Shown here in pieces: positions 1 to 11,463 of a stretch of 64,000 nucleotides of DNA. The DNA comes from Malaya genurostris (taxonomy: Eukaryota; Arthropoda; Insecta; Diptera; Culicidae): contig NC_080571.1 in assembly GCF_030247185.1 (NCBI RefSeq), positions 164,210,352-164,274,351 of the forward strand, given 5' to 3'. The notes under the pieces are model-generated. The model was not told the DNA's origin. It saw only the letters and a program-made list of their open reading frames with translations, and did no database searches. The translations under genes and the position numbers were made by a program. How positions within the stretch are numbered: the stretch's first letter is position 1; each line of letters opens with the position of its first letter.

Positions 1-1299
1 GTCAAAAAGTTTACAAGTTTTGCATATTCAGCCACCATACAGTCGCTGAAAATGTTCCAAATTATTAAATTTTTATTGTTATTGATTCTATAACCAGAAA
101 CCATAAAATTTGCAAAAGATCAAAAACTTACTATTTTTCATATCGAGCCACCCTACGCTCATTGATAATGTCCAAAATAATGCCATTTCAATTGCTTTTG
201 ATCGTTTTATCAATCGAGTAAAAGATTTTTTTTGTGCTGATCACGTGTGCATTGATAATTTCAAAACCAGGAAGCGAGACTTGAAATCAACAAAGCATCG
301 TATCGAACGCAGTTTACTCGACCCTCGCCGATGGTCCGCCAACCGAACGGTTCGAAACAGATTGCTTCGCCGAACACCGAGCACAGAACACCTTCGCATT
401 AAACTTGGGAATAGTTTTCGAACCTATCGCATGCTTACGCTCGGTGAACATTTTTAAGTAAATTTGCAGAAGCATCGGCGTTCGGTTCGCAATTTACCAC
501 CACTGACTAGCGGTCAGTTCCGTAAAGGAGCACTTCCTGATATTTGTGGAGGACAAGTGGGATCCCGAAACTGAAAATCAAAAAATTAAATCCTCTTACT
601 AGATAGACAGAGTAATGAAACGTACCGGATATTTATTTCATGGTCCGTTAGAGCATATCCTTGAACGAAGTTGAATGAGCTATCTTGTCAGCGATTTAAA
701 ATAACATTGACAATTTCCTAAAAAACTGTTTGTTGAAGTTATATGATATGATGAATATCGAGGACACAACTCTTTCTTCAGCTTCATGCAGTACTATTCA
801 CGCATATGTCTAAGTTAAAATATTATCGCAATGAAAATTGCTATTTTCTTCAGTTTAAGAAAGCAGTGTCCCTTTTTTCTTCCTTTTCGCAGATTTTATA
901 TACTCTTCCAATAAAGGTTATAAGTTTTCATATGAATTTTATTAAATACATGCAATCCATAGAAAAATGTAATGAATATTAAAATTATATTGGCTTAAGT
1001 TTTATCGACTTTTCGCATAACTTGTATATGGTATTCTTATCAATATCATAAAGATTATTAATTATTATTAAGATATAAAATTTATTGAACATAAGTTAGA
1101 TTGTTATATAGAGTTCCATTTATGGTAATTAGTTGTCATATATGTTTTATGGAATATCATCTACCTACGATTTATATTACACATCCAATGAATATAAATT
1201 ATGTAACGTGTAAGGTTTCATCAGATTTTCATATAAATTATATGGGATATTCTTATAATTTTCATTATGGTGAAGTCTATTTTCATTTAACGTACACTT
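1..1299. other. AT-rich stretch without a recognisable gene
   Basis: No ORF here gives a recognisable protein. The ORFs at 110-457 and 1101-1448 are low in motif content and I treat them as chance. The stretch at about 250-500 is more GC-balanced than its surroundings and may be old transposon debris. The last few bases run into the BEL/Pao fragment. Confidence 0.5.
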
Positions 1300-3070
1300 T
1301 AAATAAAGCCACGTTGCTGGACAGCAAAATCCAGCTGATAGCATTTCTCAAGAAACTTTGGCCAAAACTCTTCTTAATAATTCGCTTTAGTGGTACGGTC
1401 CGCCATGGTTACAGTTCGACAAGAATTTCTGGCCGTCGGATTCCTTAAAATTTGGTTCAACCACAAATGTTATTTCAGACACTCGTAAACCAGCGGTCAT
1501 AACCGTCGCGATATCTGCTGAAAAAAAATTTATCGAGTATGTGGATAAATTTTCATGTTACCAACGAATGCTGCGAGAAACTGCTTACTGTCGGCGTTTT
1601 CTGACAAACAGTCGTTCAAAAAACTGCAATCGACCTAAAACACTTCTAATAAACGCTGGGGAAATACAACATGCCGAAGTCAACATCATCAAGTTAATTT
1701 AAGAACAAGTTTTCAGCGATGAATATAAACTACTTTTACAGTTACAACTCGGTTCGTTGAAATCCCGCTTGAAATGGTTTCATCCTATGCTGGACTCTGA
1801 TAATTTGATCCGAATTGGTCGACTTCAACATTCGCAACAACTGTAAATACCAAATATTACTTTCTGCCAAACAAACCTTTCGACATTGTTGATTCGATAC
1901 TACCATAAAAAGCACCTTCACGCAGCTCCCCAATTGCTATTAACCCTTCTGCGTCTACGGTTTCGGATAACCGAGGGCAGAGGTCTCGCAAAAAGAATTA
2001 TTCAGCACTGTGTAATTTGTTTTCGTGCTCGACCAAAATTAGTTGGCAATTCATGGCAGAACTTCCAGCATCACGAGTTACTAAAGCAAGACCGTTTTCC
2101 GTAACTGGTGTGGATTACTGGGGACCGGTACTGATCAAGCCTCAGCATCGCAGAGCATCACATACAAAGGCTTACATAGCTGTCTTCATTTGTTTTTGTA
2201 CTAAGGCAGTGCACCTTGAACTGGTCGCAGATCTCACGACAGTCAAATTCATTCAAACGCTTCGTCGCTTCGTCTCTCGTCGAGGGCTCTGCTCAGTTCT
2301 ATACAGCGACAACGGTCGTAACTTTGTACGTGCCGCCAACGAACTCCGCAAGCTGATCCGCACAAAGGAACATCAGCAATCCATTGCTCAAGAATGCGCT
2401 TCGATAGGTAAACGATGGCATTTTAATCCACCTAAAGCATCTCATTTTGGGGGATTGTGGGAATCAGCAATCTATTCCGCACAAAAACACTTCCTTAAGG
2501 TGCTTAGATCACAACAACTTCATTTGGATGATATGGAAACCCTTTTAACACAAATCGAAAGTTGTCTGAGCTCAAGGCCATTACTACCATTGAGCGACGA
2601 CCCAACTGATTATGAACAGCTAACACCAGATCACTTTTTAACTGGATCGGCACTACATTCATTACCGGATGCGGACTTCACTTCGATTCCACTCAATCGT
2701 TTACGCAAATGGCAACAAACACAGAAGTTTTTCCAAGACATATGGAACAGATGGGATACCGAATATTTATCTTCGCTACAACATCGCACAAAGCCTGTTG
2801 AAATAAAGTTAAATTAGCTGGTAGTACTTCGAGACGAAGTTACTCCTCTTACGAAATGGATTAGAGTGTCATCGAGCTCCACCCTGGATCGGACGGTTTA
2901 ACAAGAGGTGCAAACACTTACAGGACGCTTCACTCGACCTGTCTCTAAAATTTGCATCCTTCTCATTACTCCTGTGGACGTACCAGCAACTCAGCAGTCA
3001 TCACAATAACCAATCTGCGCGTATCATTCCCATTTGTGTGCCATTAAGTATTAAACATCGATTTAAAATA
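1300..3070 (+). mobile_element. BEL/Pao retrotransposon fragment (3' half of pol)
   Basis: Read across frames, the sequence from about 1310 gives the BEL/Pao linker that follows RNase H (an HVAGQQNPAD-like motif, then a WPS-type segment), a zinc-binding HCVICFRAR stretch near 2008, the integrase core, and a C-terminal tail ending in a GRFTRPVSKICIL-like motif near 2920-2965, typical of BEL/Pao polyproteins. Gag, protease and reverse transcriptase are missing, and I see no LTR. Several frameshifts and stops show it is dead. Clade is assigned from motif recognition; the outer limits are approximate. The 3' end is interrupted by the mariner-like element starting at 3072. Confidence 0.75.
2017..2817 (+). 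pseudogene. BEL/Pao integrase domain (fragment)
   Basis: Longest open piece of the BEL/Pao fragment, 266 codons. In the family this domain joins element DNA to the host chromosome. The catalytic triad is all visible: Asp in VDYWGP (residue 33), Asp in YSDNGRNF (residue 98) and Glu in FGGLWES (residue 149). The first ATG is not a real start, since the coding sense extends upstream through the zinc-binding HCVICF motif in another frame. It ends at a premature stop at 2815-2817; coding homology resumes downstream with frameshifts. Despite the intact triad, the lack of RT, LTRs and a continuous polyprotein makes autonomous activity impossible. Confidence 0.8.
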
Positions 3071-3071
3071 T

Positions 3072-3994
3072 AGGGTGATTTTTTAAGAGCTTGAGAACTT
3101 TTTTAAACAATAAAACGCATAAAATTTGCAAAATCTCATCGGTTCTTTATTTTAAACGTTAGATTGGTACATGACATTTACTTTTTGAAGATAATTTCAT
3201 TTAAATGTTGACCGCGGCTGCGTCTTAGGTGGTCCATTCGGAAAATCCGCTTTTTTATCGACAAATTTTGTTCAGCGATGAGGCTCATTTCTGGTTGAAT
3301 GGCTACGTAAATAAGCAAAATTGCCGCATTTGGAGTGAAGAGCAACCAGAAGCCGTTCAAGAACTGCCCATGCATCCCGAAAAATGCACTGTTTGGTGTG
3401 GTTTGTACGCTGGTGGAATCATTGGACCGTATTTTTTCAAAGATGCTGTTGGACGCAACGTTACAGTGAATGGCGATCGCTATCGTTCGATGCTAACAAA
3501 CTTTTTGTTGCCAAAAATGGAAGAACTGAACTTGGTTGACATGTGGTTTCAACAAGATGGCGCTACATGCCACACAGCTCGCGATTCTATGGCCATTTTG
3601 AGGGAAAACTTCGGAGAACAATTCATCTCAAGAAATGGACCGGTAAGTTGGCCACCAAGATCATGCGATTTGACGCCTTTAGACTATTTTTCGTGGGGCT
3701 ACGTCAAGTCTAAAGTCTACAGAAATAAGCCAGTAACTATTCCAGCTTTGGAAGACAACATTTCCGAAGAAATTCGGGCTATTCCGGCCGAAATGCTCGA
3801 AAAAGTTGCCCAAAATTGGACTTTCCGAATGGACCACCTAAGACGCAGCCGCGGTCAACATTTAAATGAAATTATCTTCAAAAAGTAAATGTCATGTACC
3901 AATCTAACGTTTAAAATAAAGAACCGATGAGATTTTGCAAATTTTATGCGTTTTATTGTTTAAAAAAGTTCTCAAGCTCTTAAAAAATCACCCT
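3072..3994 (+). mobile_element. Tc1/mariner-superfamily element with 173-bp inverted arms
   Basis: The outer ends are inverted copies of one another: 3072-3244 is, base for base apart from the last few positions, the reverse complement of 3822-3994. The right arm contains the natural 3' end of the transposase gene, its stop and the terminal repeat. The left arm is therefore a duplicate of the 3' end that replaces the original 5' half of the element. TA dinucleotides sit at 3071-3072 and 3996-3997, as expected for this superfamily. The element lies inside the BEL/Pao tail. Confidence 0.85.
3241..3888 (+). pseudogene. Mariner-like transposase, N-terminus missing
   Basis: Encodes the C-terminal catalytic part of an IS630-Tc1-mariner transposase, the enzyme that cuts and pastes the element. 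In the 219-codon open frame starting at 3229 I see the three catalytic positions: Asp17 (FSDEAHF), Asp110 (QQDGATCH) and Asp147 (SCDLTPLDYF), with 36 residues between the last two by my count. The usual N-terminal helix-turn-helix DNA-binding region is absent because the left end is an inverted copy of the right end, so the first 4-5 codons are read from the antisense arm. The C-terminus (residues about 197-219) lies in the right arm. Not functional alone, but the mobile ends survive. Confidence 0.8.
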
Positions 3995-4544
3995 TTACAA
4001 GGCACTCGTGGGAATGGACATGGTACGGACCTGTCCAATCCTCTAAATTTTTTAAATTCCGCTACCGGGTCTTCTCTTCTCAATTCAGAATTCAATATCG
4101 TCAGCCAGCAGCCGAATAAAGTGAAATGGCGATGTAAACAAACATGGAGACGTCATCGACATCAAACCGAGGGTGACATACTTGCTTCGTCGAGGATTTT
4201 CAGAAATGTTATTTCTGAAGGGGGCTATATGCTCGTGGATACGAAAAGGCGCCATCTGTTCGTGAATGATCATGCATCATACTTCAGAAGGGATCCTTGG
4301 TTTCAACGATAATGAATCAATATGGCAACCCGAATCGATATATAAAGGAATGTAAAAAGGCAACGCAAAAAAAATTCCCTCTCTTAATTTTGTACCTTTC
4401 CCAAGAAAATTTAAAGCTCTTGACAGCAATAAATTGTATGATGAATTTCGTAGAAGTTAAAATACGTTCGTTAAGTTAATAAAGGTATTATCCATGCGCG
4501 AGTGGTCTTAATTGCGATGTGATTTCCGATTTTTAAGTCCAGAT
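3995..4544. other. Flank downstream of mariner-like element, unassigned
   Basis: Probably the continuation of the BEL/Pao 3' region after the mariner-like insertion, but I cannot recognise an LTR or any domain. Short ORFs here carry no motif. Confidence 0.35.
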
Positions 4545-4761
4545 AACCGAATACCATTAAATCGAGTAATTCCTAGGCTGATAGCTATTTGAGAAGTTTG
4601 TTGCCTTCCAGAAGCAGAAGTGGTGTCTATCAGGCCTCATAAGGATCATCTTTGCGATAAAGTTATTGGAAAATGTGTTTTTTGTGGGTAGAGTCCTCAT
4701 GATCTTTCGCTGCATTTATGTTCCGTAAAGACAAAATGAAGCTATCTTTAAAAGCACGGTC
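4545..4761 (+). pseudogene. I-clade non-LTR ORF1 fragment, zinc-knuckle region (copy I-1)
   Basis: Degenerate reading with several stops. It matches, residue by residue in places, the cysteine knuckle region of the better preserved I-clade ORF1 at 62302-63655 (the KCVFCG and HDL stretch near 4670-4700 against KCIYCG and HAL). This is the RNA-binding gag-like protein of the element. The frame is broken at 4761 by a separate truncated LINE and resumes at 5350. Confidence 0.6.
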
Positions 4762-5285
4762 GGGGGAGGCCCCACCAGGATGTTGACCACGGCACCACCC
4801 TCCAACAACACAGCCTCGTCAACCGGAACCCGGCGACCGATCTACACTCATCCGATACATGACACCACCCTTACGGACCATCCGTCAGCTGATGTCCCAC
4901 TGGAATGCCGACTGCGGCCCCAGCGGAACTTTTTCTGCCAGTACCACCAGGACCAAGGACCGAAGACCAGGACCTCCTGAAAGGTCTCCACTTAAATACC
5001 AACACCCCAACGGCCATCCGCTCCCCGCGGCCGAAGCGGAAACCGACCAGGACCGAACTACAAGAATACGAACTACTCTTATGAAATGTATATTGAACAT
5101 TGTAAATTGTAATGTACCACTGTAAACACCCTACTCCCCCCAACATAATCTAGCCTTTGCCTGCCCCCCTTTTTTTTCTTTCTCCCCTCTCTCCTCCCCT
5201 AAACCGAACACCCCCCCCCCCCCCAAAACTTGATACAAACCCGGTGAACGACCGTAACTAGATTAAAACCGGGTATAAAAAAACG

Positions 5286-5337
<52 letters not shown>
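4762..5337 (+). mobile_element. 5'-truncated non-LTR retrotransposon end with (TAA)n tail
   Basis: A GC-rich insert of about 575 bp, unlike its AT-rich surroundings, with C-runs near 5160-5224 and ending in a TAA microsatellite (5290-5337). It is bounded by direct repeats aaaagcacggtc at 4750-4761 and 5338-5349, the target-site duplication. Only the 3' end of the source element is present, the usual result of incomplete reverse transcription. TAA tails are characteristic of I-clade and related LINEs; exact clade is not determined. It sits within ORF1 of element I-1. Confidence 0.8.
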
Positions 5338-5341
<4 letters not shown>

Positions 5342-5870
5342 GCACGGTCTAAGCGCACATATGCAGAAATGCTTAAAACGATCAATAATGTCCCACCTTT
5401 GGAAACCGAAAACGGTTATTCAAATCTTGCGGAGCCTGAGAAATCTGACTCTGACGGAAATAGTGAATATAACTCGTTTGTCACTCCTCAAAGATCTGTT
5501 AAGAGGAGATTACAAAACCACAAAATACCAAAAAAGACACCTAAAATTATACCTTCAAAAAAAGACCCCCGTGTTAAATCTTAAAAACCAAATTTAAAAT
5601 CAAAAACTGTGCCTCCTGGTTTGTCAAATTCGCATACCAATCCGGGACATGACTAGCACAAGAAAAGAATAAAGTGAATTCATTGGGCTACGTTTCACAG
5701 TCACCATCAGGATTACTGAAGTTTTCAGAAATTGTGGAATGGATTTTCGCAGCATTCAATATTTCTGAACATCTAAAGACCATAATAACGGTAGCTATAA
5801 CTTTTTTAAACAGTTATCAGCTTAATAGCCAGTTCTCTCAGGTTTTGTATCATTTGATAGATAATTTATC
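5338..5870 (+). pseudogene. I-clade ORF1, C-terminal part (copy I-1)
   Basis: Resumes the ORF1 interrupted at 4761. The SKRTYAEMLK-like start and the FSEIVEWIFAAFNISEHLK stretch near 5720-5780 correspond to SKRSYAEILK and LSDIVDWILTAFNITDHLK in the copy at the end of the window. In-frame stops occur near 5581 and 5653. Gives the order ORF1 then ORF2 for this element. Confidence 0.65.
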
Positions 5871-5887
5871 ATCCGCCTCAAATGATT

Positions 5888-8493
5888 TAATCACTGTCCT
5901 GCAGTGGAATTGCCGAAGCATCATGGCAAAACTTGATTCATTTAAAGTTTTGTTGCATAGTCAAAAATGTGATGTATTTGCTTCGTGCGAAACATGGCTT
6001 ATATCAAACATAGCCTTAAATTTTGATGACTTTAAAATTATACGTCTCGATAGAGACTCTTCGTATGGTGGAGTGCTTTTAGGAAATAAGAAATGTTATT
6101 TCTTTCATAGATTAAACATTCCTTCGACTTCTAGTATAGAAGTTATTGCTTGTCAAATAAACATTAAAGGAAAATACATTTGCATTGCTTCGGTATACAC
6201 TAAGGTCTCTTTTTACACGGTATTTTTTCGCACGGTTTTTTTATACACGGCTTTTTTTACGCGGATTCCGGAATTACCACGGTTTTTTTTTACGCGGCTT
6301 TCGCAATTAACACGGTTTCTGATGAGAGTGTTTATGGGTGGTATTATTAGTACTTTTTTAGTCGAACATTCTAAATTGTATGTATTATCGTTCTTTTTAA
6401 AAACCGAATTCATTAAACATAAGGCATGAGCCATTTAGATTATTTTGCTTATCGTACAACGTGTATCCTGAGTGTTCTAATTTTAATTAGTCATCCAATG
6501 TGTTTTATGAAGTATGACTCGACTTTTTTGTAACCTCAGGCTGGTTTTTAGATTTCCGTTTTTGTTATGAAAAAACAGTTACATTTTATCAAAAACAAAA
6601 CAAACAAATACTCAAATCTACGGTTTTTGTAATTATAACGTCAAAGTTTCCACGCGGTTTTTTTGCACGGTTTCCGCAATTAACACGGTTTTCTTTTATA
6701 CGAATTTTTTTAGCAGGGTACGTAACCCCCGTGTAAAAAGAGTCCTTAGTGTACATTCCTTTAAGAGCTCAAGTTGGACAGCGATAGCCTAATGAAATTG
6801 TCGAAGCCCTTCCTACTTCACGTTTGATTTTAGGAGATTTCAATTCGCACGGAATGATGTGGGGTACCGTTTACAATGATAGCAGATCATCTTTAATATA
6901 TAATATTTGCCACAATTTTAGCATGACGGTATGGAATATTGGTAGCATAACACGGATTCCAAGACCTCCTGCACGTCCAAGTGCATTATATTAATCTCTT
7001 TGCTCGACTTCAATTCGACCAGATTGCACCTGGAAAGTATTTCCTGATTTACACAATCAAGTAACATAGTAACAAGTAACAAAGGCATTGCTAATTCAGT
7101 TAATATTCCATATGATTTGACAAAAAATATTGAGTGGATTAAATAATAATGTAGTATCTCAAGTACTTTGAACACAATGGAAGAGCTCCCCCCCTTGAAG
7201 AATATGACTTCCTCGTTTGTTCGATTCTGGAGGCCGGAGACAAGCACAAACCAAACGATTTCTTGGTCCATCGTCTAACAGAAGCCCTCCAAATCCTTGG
7301 TGGGACAAAGAGTGCTCAGATGCTAAACAGGCGAAGCAAAATGCTTTCAAGACGTTTTTAAAACGAGGAGGAGGAACTCCCCAGAATTTTGAAAAAATCT
7401 TGATTTTAGAAACCAAGTACAATAGCATACTTCGGGCCAAGAAATGTAGCTATTAGAGACATTTTGTCGAAGGTTTGTCAAGAGAAACCTCAATTAGCAA
7501 TTTTTGAAATACGGCCAGACAAATGAGAAATCGTACCGTAGGAAATGAGAGTGAGGAATACTCGAACCGATGGATATTTGATTTTGCGAGGAAAGTTTGT
7601 CCAGATTCTGTTCTAACGCATAGCACTATTAGGAAGTCTTCTCCAAATAATGGTTCAATTGATAGCCCCTTTTTAATGATGGAAATTTCCATAGCACTCA
7701 TGTCTTGTAACAATAACGCTCCTGAATTGGACAGAATTTAATTCAACTTGGAGAAGAATCTGCCCGACCTTGCAAAAAGACGTTTGTTTGTATTGTTCAT
7801 CAAGTTTTTTGAGCAAAATATTGTCCTACATGACCGGAGGCAAGTGAAAAATTCAAAAGCCGGGGAAACCAGTTTCCAATCACAACTAATATAGATCCAT
7901 TGCAATGTTGTCCTGCATCAGAAAAATTTTCGAAATATTTATTCTTCGACGTTTCGACACATGGGTCGAAACGAACGGTTTGTTGTCAGATACTCAGTTT
8001 GGTTTCCGAAGAAATAAAGGGACGAATGATTGCCTTGCATTACTTTCGTCTGACATCCAAATTGGCCTGCTCAAAAACAACAAATGGCATCTGTATTTTT
8101 AGACATTAAAGGAGCATTTGATTCAGTTTTCATTGATGTTCTTTCAGACAAGCTCCATCAGCACGGACACATTAGGTTTCTGATAACAAAATGCCAACAA
8201 AGAGTAAATTTTCTGCGAACAATAACAGGATCTTGGTGGGATGCTCATCCGGAAGATCTAATAAAATTGTATCAGACAACGATACTTTCAGTGATGGAAT
8301 ATGGATGCGTTTGCTTTTGTTTCGCTGCAAACTCTCATATTACAAACTTGAGTGAATTCAGTATCGATATTTGCGAATTGCTTTAGGCTGCATGCATTCG
8401 ATACATACAATGAGTCTTGAAGTTCTGGCGGGAGTTCTTCCATTGAAAGATCGTTTTTGGGAGCTTTCATTGCGACTGCTTATAAGATGTGAG
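5888..8493 (+). pseudogene. I-clade ORF2, endonuclease plus reverse transcriptase (copy I-1)
   Basis: Encodes, when intact, the APE-type endonuclease and reverse transcriptase of an I-clade LINE. Seen: endonuclease start LQWNCRS at about 5900, CETWL near 5987, SYGGVLLG near 6060; after the MITE (6198-6751) the frame resumes and gives ILGDFNSHG near 6830. Reverse transcriptase follows: GFRRNKGTND near 8010 and FLDIKGAFDSV (palm motif A) near 8097-8130. Right after HQHG (about 8165) the sequence jumps to the thumb-like region (FLRTITGSWWD), so the catalytic xADD palm segment is deleted. Many stops and frameshifts. It ends near 8493 where the CR1/L2-like sequence begins. Confidence 0.75.
6198..6751. 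mobile_element. 554-bp MITE with TA target duplication
   Basis: Ends are inverted repeats of about 23 bp with one or two mismatches (cactaaggtctctttttaca at the left; its complement at 6729-6751). TA dinucleotides flank both sides (6196-6197 and 6752-6753), and removing the insert with one TA restores the reading sense of the surrounding endonuclease. Inside, short motifs of the type acacggttt or acgcggttt recur at both ends, and the phrase cgcaattaacacggttt occurs near each end. No transposase is encoded, so it is a non-autonomous Tc1/mariner-type element. Confidence 0.85.
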
Positions 8494-8499
8494 GTACTG

Positions 8500-9215
8500 A
8501 TATCACACCTGGTCCAGTAGCGCATCCTTCACCTACTATCATTGCTACTTCCAATATCGACGAGTATCATCAGCACCCCTTACTTCCTGTACAACCAACA
8601 TGAACTATTTGCCACCACAAACCGTTACCACTGTCGCTGTTAATCAACATGCTTACTCTGTCACCAGTGACAATGAACCGTCCAACAATATTTTTGATTC
8701 ACAATGCCTTATGATCCCACCACAACCTAGAGCAACTTATACTACCTCTTCGTATACGCCGCAAATATCATCTAACTTCAACAGGCAAGCCAACGTAAAT
8801 ATTATTTCTAACGTTCCTTATTTAGAACCTACCGTTAATTTAGTTCCCAAAAGTGCTCATTTACCAACTAGCAATGAGATTATTTCAACAGTAAGCACCA
8901 GAAATATCAGAACAGAACCTAACAATCATAACAATATAGCCTTCAAGTAGCACCTCTTATAAGACAGACCTTAACCGATGCCAATAATAGTAATAGGTAT
9001 TATTTAACCAGATTTTTACCTAGTGAAACCGAGGAGAATATCATTAGTTATGTAGAATCACGCACTAACTGTCCTCGTAACTTCATTGTTTTCATTCATT
9101 GTTTCAAACTAGTAAGACAATATCAGGAGAGGCCACTTTCTTTTGTAGCTTTCAAACTAAATGTTCCTGCAGCCTTTGAGCAACAAATAACGTCACCCAA
9201 GTCTGACCTAACGGT
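8500..9215 (+). pseudogene. ORF1 (gag-like) remnant of the CR1/L2-like element
   Basis: A 116-codon open piece (8600-8950) rich in Asn, Ser, Thr and Pro precedes, after a frameshift, a more conserved stretch (RFLPSETEENIISYVESR near 9010-9060, then PLSFVAFKLNVP near 9135) that resembles the RRM-like middle of CR1/L2 ORF1 proteins. The role would be nucleic-acid binding in the retrotransposition particle. The first ATG is not trusted because similar Pro/Thr-rich coding sense extends upstream to about 8500 in another frame. Confidence 0.5.
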
Positions 9216-9489
9216 GTGACGATCGCTTCTTTTTTAGAACGCGATTCAGTTCCGCAGTAACGACAGATTTTACCCAAAAATCTAAAATCATCATTCAATC
9301 TAAAATCATCCCGACCCTTGCCCCAACGGTTGCAAGTCATACACAGCAACAACACTCATTCTCCACGCCCGCATGCAGCCACCCCTCAACTCATCCGTCA
9401 TCTCGCCCCTCCTGCTCCAGTAAGACATCCATCAATACCAATATCGTATCTAACATCAGAAACAACAAACACAACCTAAGTTTAGACAT

Positions 9490-9995
9490 TTATTATCAAA
9501 ATGTTGGTGGAATGAATAGCTCTATCGTAAATTATCAGCTCGCTTGTTCTGACTCGGCCTATGATATGTATATATTGACTAAAACCTGGTTAAACAATAA
9601 CACTTTATCCCAGCGAATTTTTGATAGCTCATACACAGTGCACAGACAAGATCGAAACGACCGAAATAGCAAGAAAAAGAGCGGCGGTGGAGTTCTTATT
9701 GCTTGTAGGTCCACATTTAAGTCTCGCCTGATATCTCTCACTAACACGACCAGTGTAGAATAACTCTGGATTGCTCTCTCTTTCTCGCAATTTACGCTTT
9801 GTATGTGTATTCTTTACTTTCCGCCTGACCGCGTGAATGAAATTACAATGATCGAACAACATTTATCTTCCCTCTCGCTGATTATGAATCAAACGAGTTT
9901 GAATGACGAAGAGGTAGTATAAGTTATACTCGGTGATTTCAACATTCCCGGTATTAAATGTATTCCCTGCTCCTTTAGATACTTACATCCTGATG
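9490..9995 (+). pseudogene. Endonuclease domain, first part, CR1/L2-like element
   Basis: Starts with IYYQNVGGMNS (about 9491), has TKTWLNN near 9580, SGGGVLIACRS near 9685-9715 and ILGDFNIPG near 9933-9955, the standard signposts of an APE-like endonuclease that nicks target DNA. A stop at 9761-9763 and another near 9918 break it. The gypsy 5' LTR begins at 10000 and the domain continues at 17250. Confidence 0.75.
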
Positions 9996-9999
9996 CTAC

Positions 10000-10721
10000 T
10001 GTAATATGAGACATTGGCATTAAATCTCCAACACTACCCAGATCACAAGCACCTAACAAAAAAACCCATAAAAATCACCCCGATACGAAAACCTAGAAAC
10101 ATGTCATGAAAACCCAGAAACCCACTTGAAATGTAAACTTCACCTACATGAAGCAATTAAAGTGTCAGCACTTACTTCGACTCAACGAAAACACCGCGAC
10201 CAAATGACAACAATAAAAAAGGAAGCGTCATGTTTCAAATCGTTAAGTCACCCAAAACAAAAACAGCTGTCATTTCCCTTTTCTTCACGTCCCACACCTC
10301 TCTCAATCAAGTGCCATACGACATGACCTAGAATAACAGTAACCCAGGAAAACACACTGACTCGAACCGACACTCACGAGAGTTTAACCTGACCACTCTC
10401 ACTCTCTCCTCTCTGTATCACACTCGCACACTTGTCTCGAAACATTACTCACTCTCTCCTACTCAAATCGTACAATGGCATAGACGTTACTACGAATGCC
10501 ATTGGTTAAATCAGATTTACGCTGCGCGTTCTAACTCCTCCCCCCGGATTTTGAGCAATCCATACTGTAAAACTCAATTAGCTAAGTTAGGAGAGGATAG
10601 GATATAAATAAGCGATTGATTTAAATAAAAGATTCATTCATTCATTCTTAAACGAAAGCGAGAAAACAGAAGCGTTTCTATGTTGTAAAAAGAAATATCC
10701 ATAGTGGCAAAAGATATTAAA
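10000..10721 (+). repeat. 5' LTR of the gypsy element
   Basis: 722 bp, starting tgtaatatgagacattggca and ending attaaa. It is repeated at 16542-17245. A TATA box (tataaata, 10603-10610) and a poly(A) signal (aataaa, 10624-10629) lie near the 3' end, so transcription would start around 10630 and the same LTR type would terminate it. It contains a stretch near 10264-10281 that is missing from the 3' copy. Confidence 0.9.
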
Positions 10722-10733
10722 TGGCGACCGAGT
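10722..10733 (+). promoter_or_regulatory. Primer binding site, tRNA-Arg type (tentative)
   Basis: Immediately after the LTR lies tggcgaccg. The first nine bases fit the primer site of 412/mdg1 elements, which use the 3' end of a tRNA-Arg; the following bases diverge from what I remember. Position and the TGG start are firm, the tRNA identity is inference. Confidence 0.55.
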
Positions 10734-11154
10734 GCGTGTTTTCGGCGATAGTGATAGCCAATAAAACGGCTAAAGTGAAAGAGGTTCGGAACCTAAAAGT
10801 GGAACGAAACTAAATGAACGGTTAAGAAATGAAAATGTGACTCCAAGGTGGCTAAAATTGACAAAAAAAAAACAGAAGAAATAGAAGGCAGATGTCTTTT
10901 GCTGTATTATTAGTGCAAATCGTGTGTGAAAACGATAGACAGCTCAGAGACGCGTGCATCCAGCATTGCAAGTAAAATGAATGCTAGTGTAGTGAAGTAA
11001 TTCAAGAGTCCAAAACCGGATTCAAAAAATGATACTAGGGAACAAGTGTCAGACATAGAATGTAGTAGTGCTAGTAGCCTGGACTCAGAACCTGGTCCCA
11101 GTCAGCCATTCAAAAGTGACGGAAATCAAAACCGAACAAAAACCATTGAGTGCC

Positions 11155-11300
11155 GTTGTGCATCTACCGAACGAAATGTGCATCGTAATAAACAAAGTTG
11201 TGCATCTACCGAACGAAATGTGCGCCGTAATAAATAAAGTTGTGCATCTACCAAACGAAATATGCGCGCAATAAACAAAGTTGTGCATCTACCGAACTTG
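11155..11300 (+). repeat. 42-bp tandem repeat in the gypsy leader, about 3.5 copies
   Basis: Units start at 11155, 11197, 11239 and 11280 (spacing 42, 42, 41), each beginning gttgtgcatctaccgaacga or a close variant; the last is partial. Because 42 is divisible by three, short ORFs across it show repeated peptide blocks, but I see no evidence these are translated. Confidence 0.85.
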
Positions 11301-11463
11301 GAATTTGAAATCTACCGAACTTAGCTAAATTGGAAGCGGACAGCAACCGAGAGATGGAAAATTTGCAGTCAACAAATCAAAGGTACTTAGCTTAAGTAAG
11401 ATTAGGGACCCCTAGAAAAATTTTAATAGAATAAATAACACAAATATTAAAATAAAGTTTAAG

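Noticed and set aside
4780..5146. Overlapping Pro/Gly/Arg-rich ORFs on both strands
   Set aside because: They fall in a GC-rich truncated LINE end with no recognisable domain.
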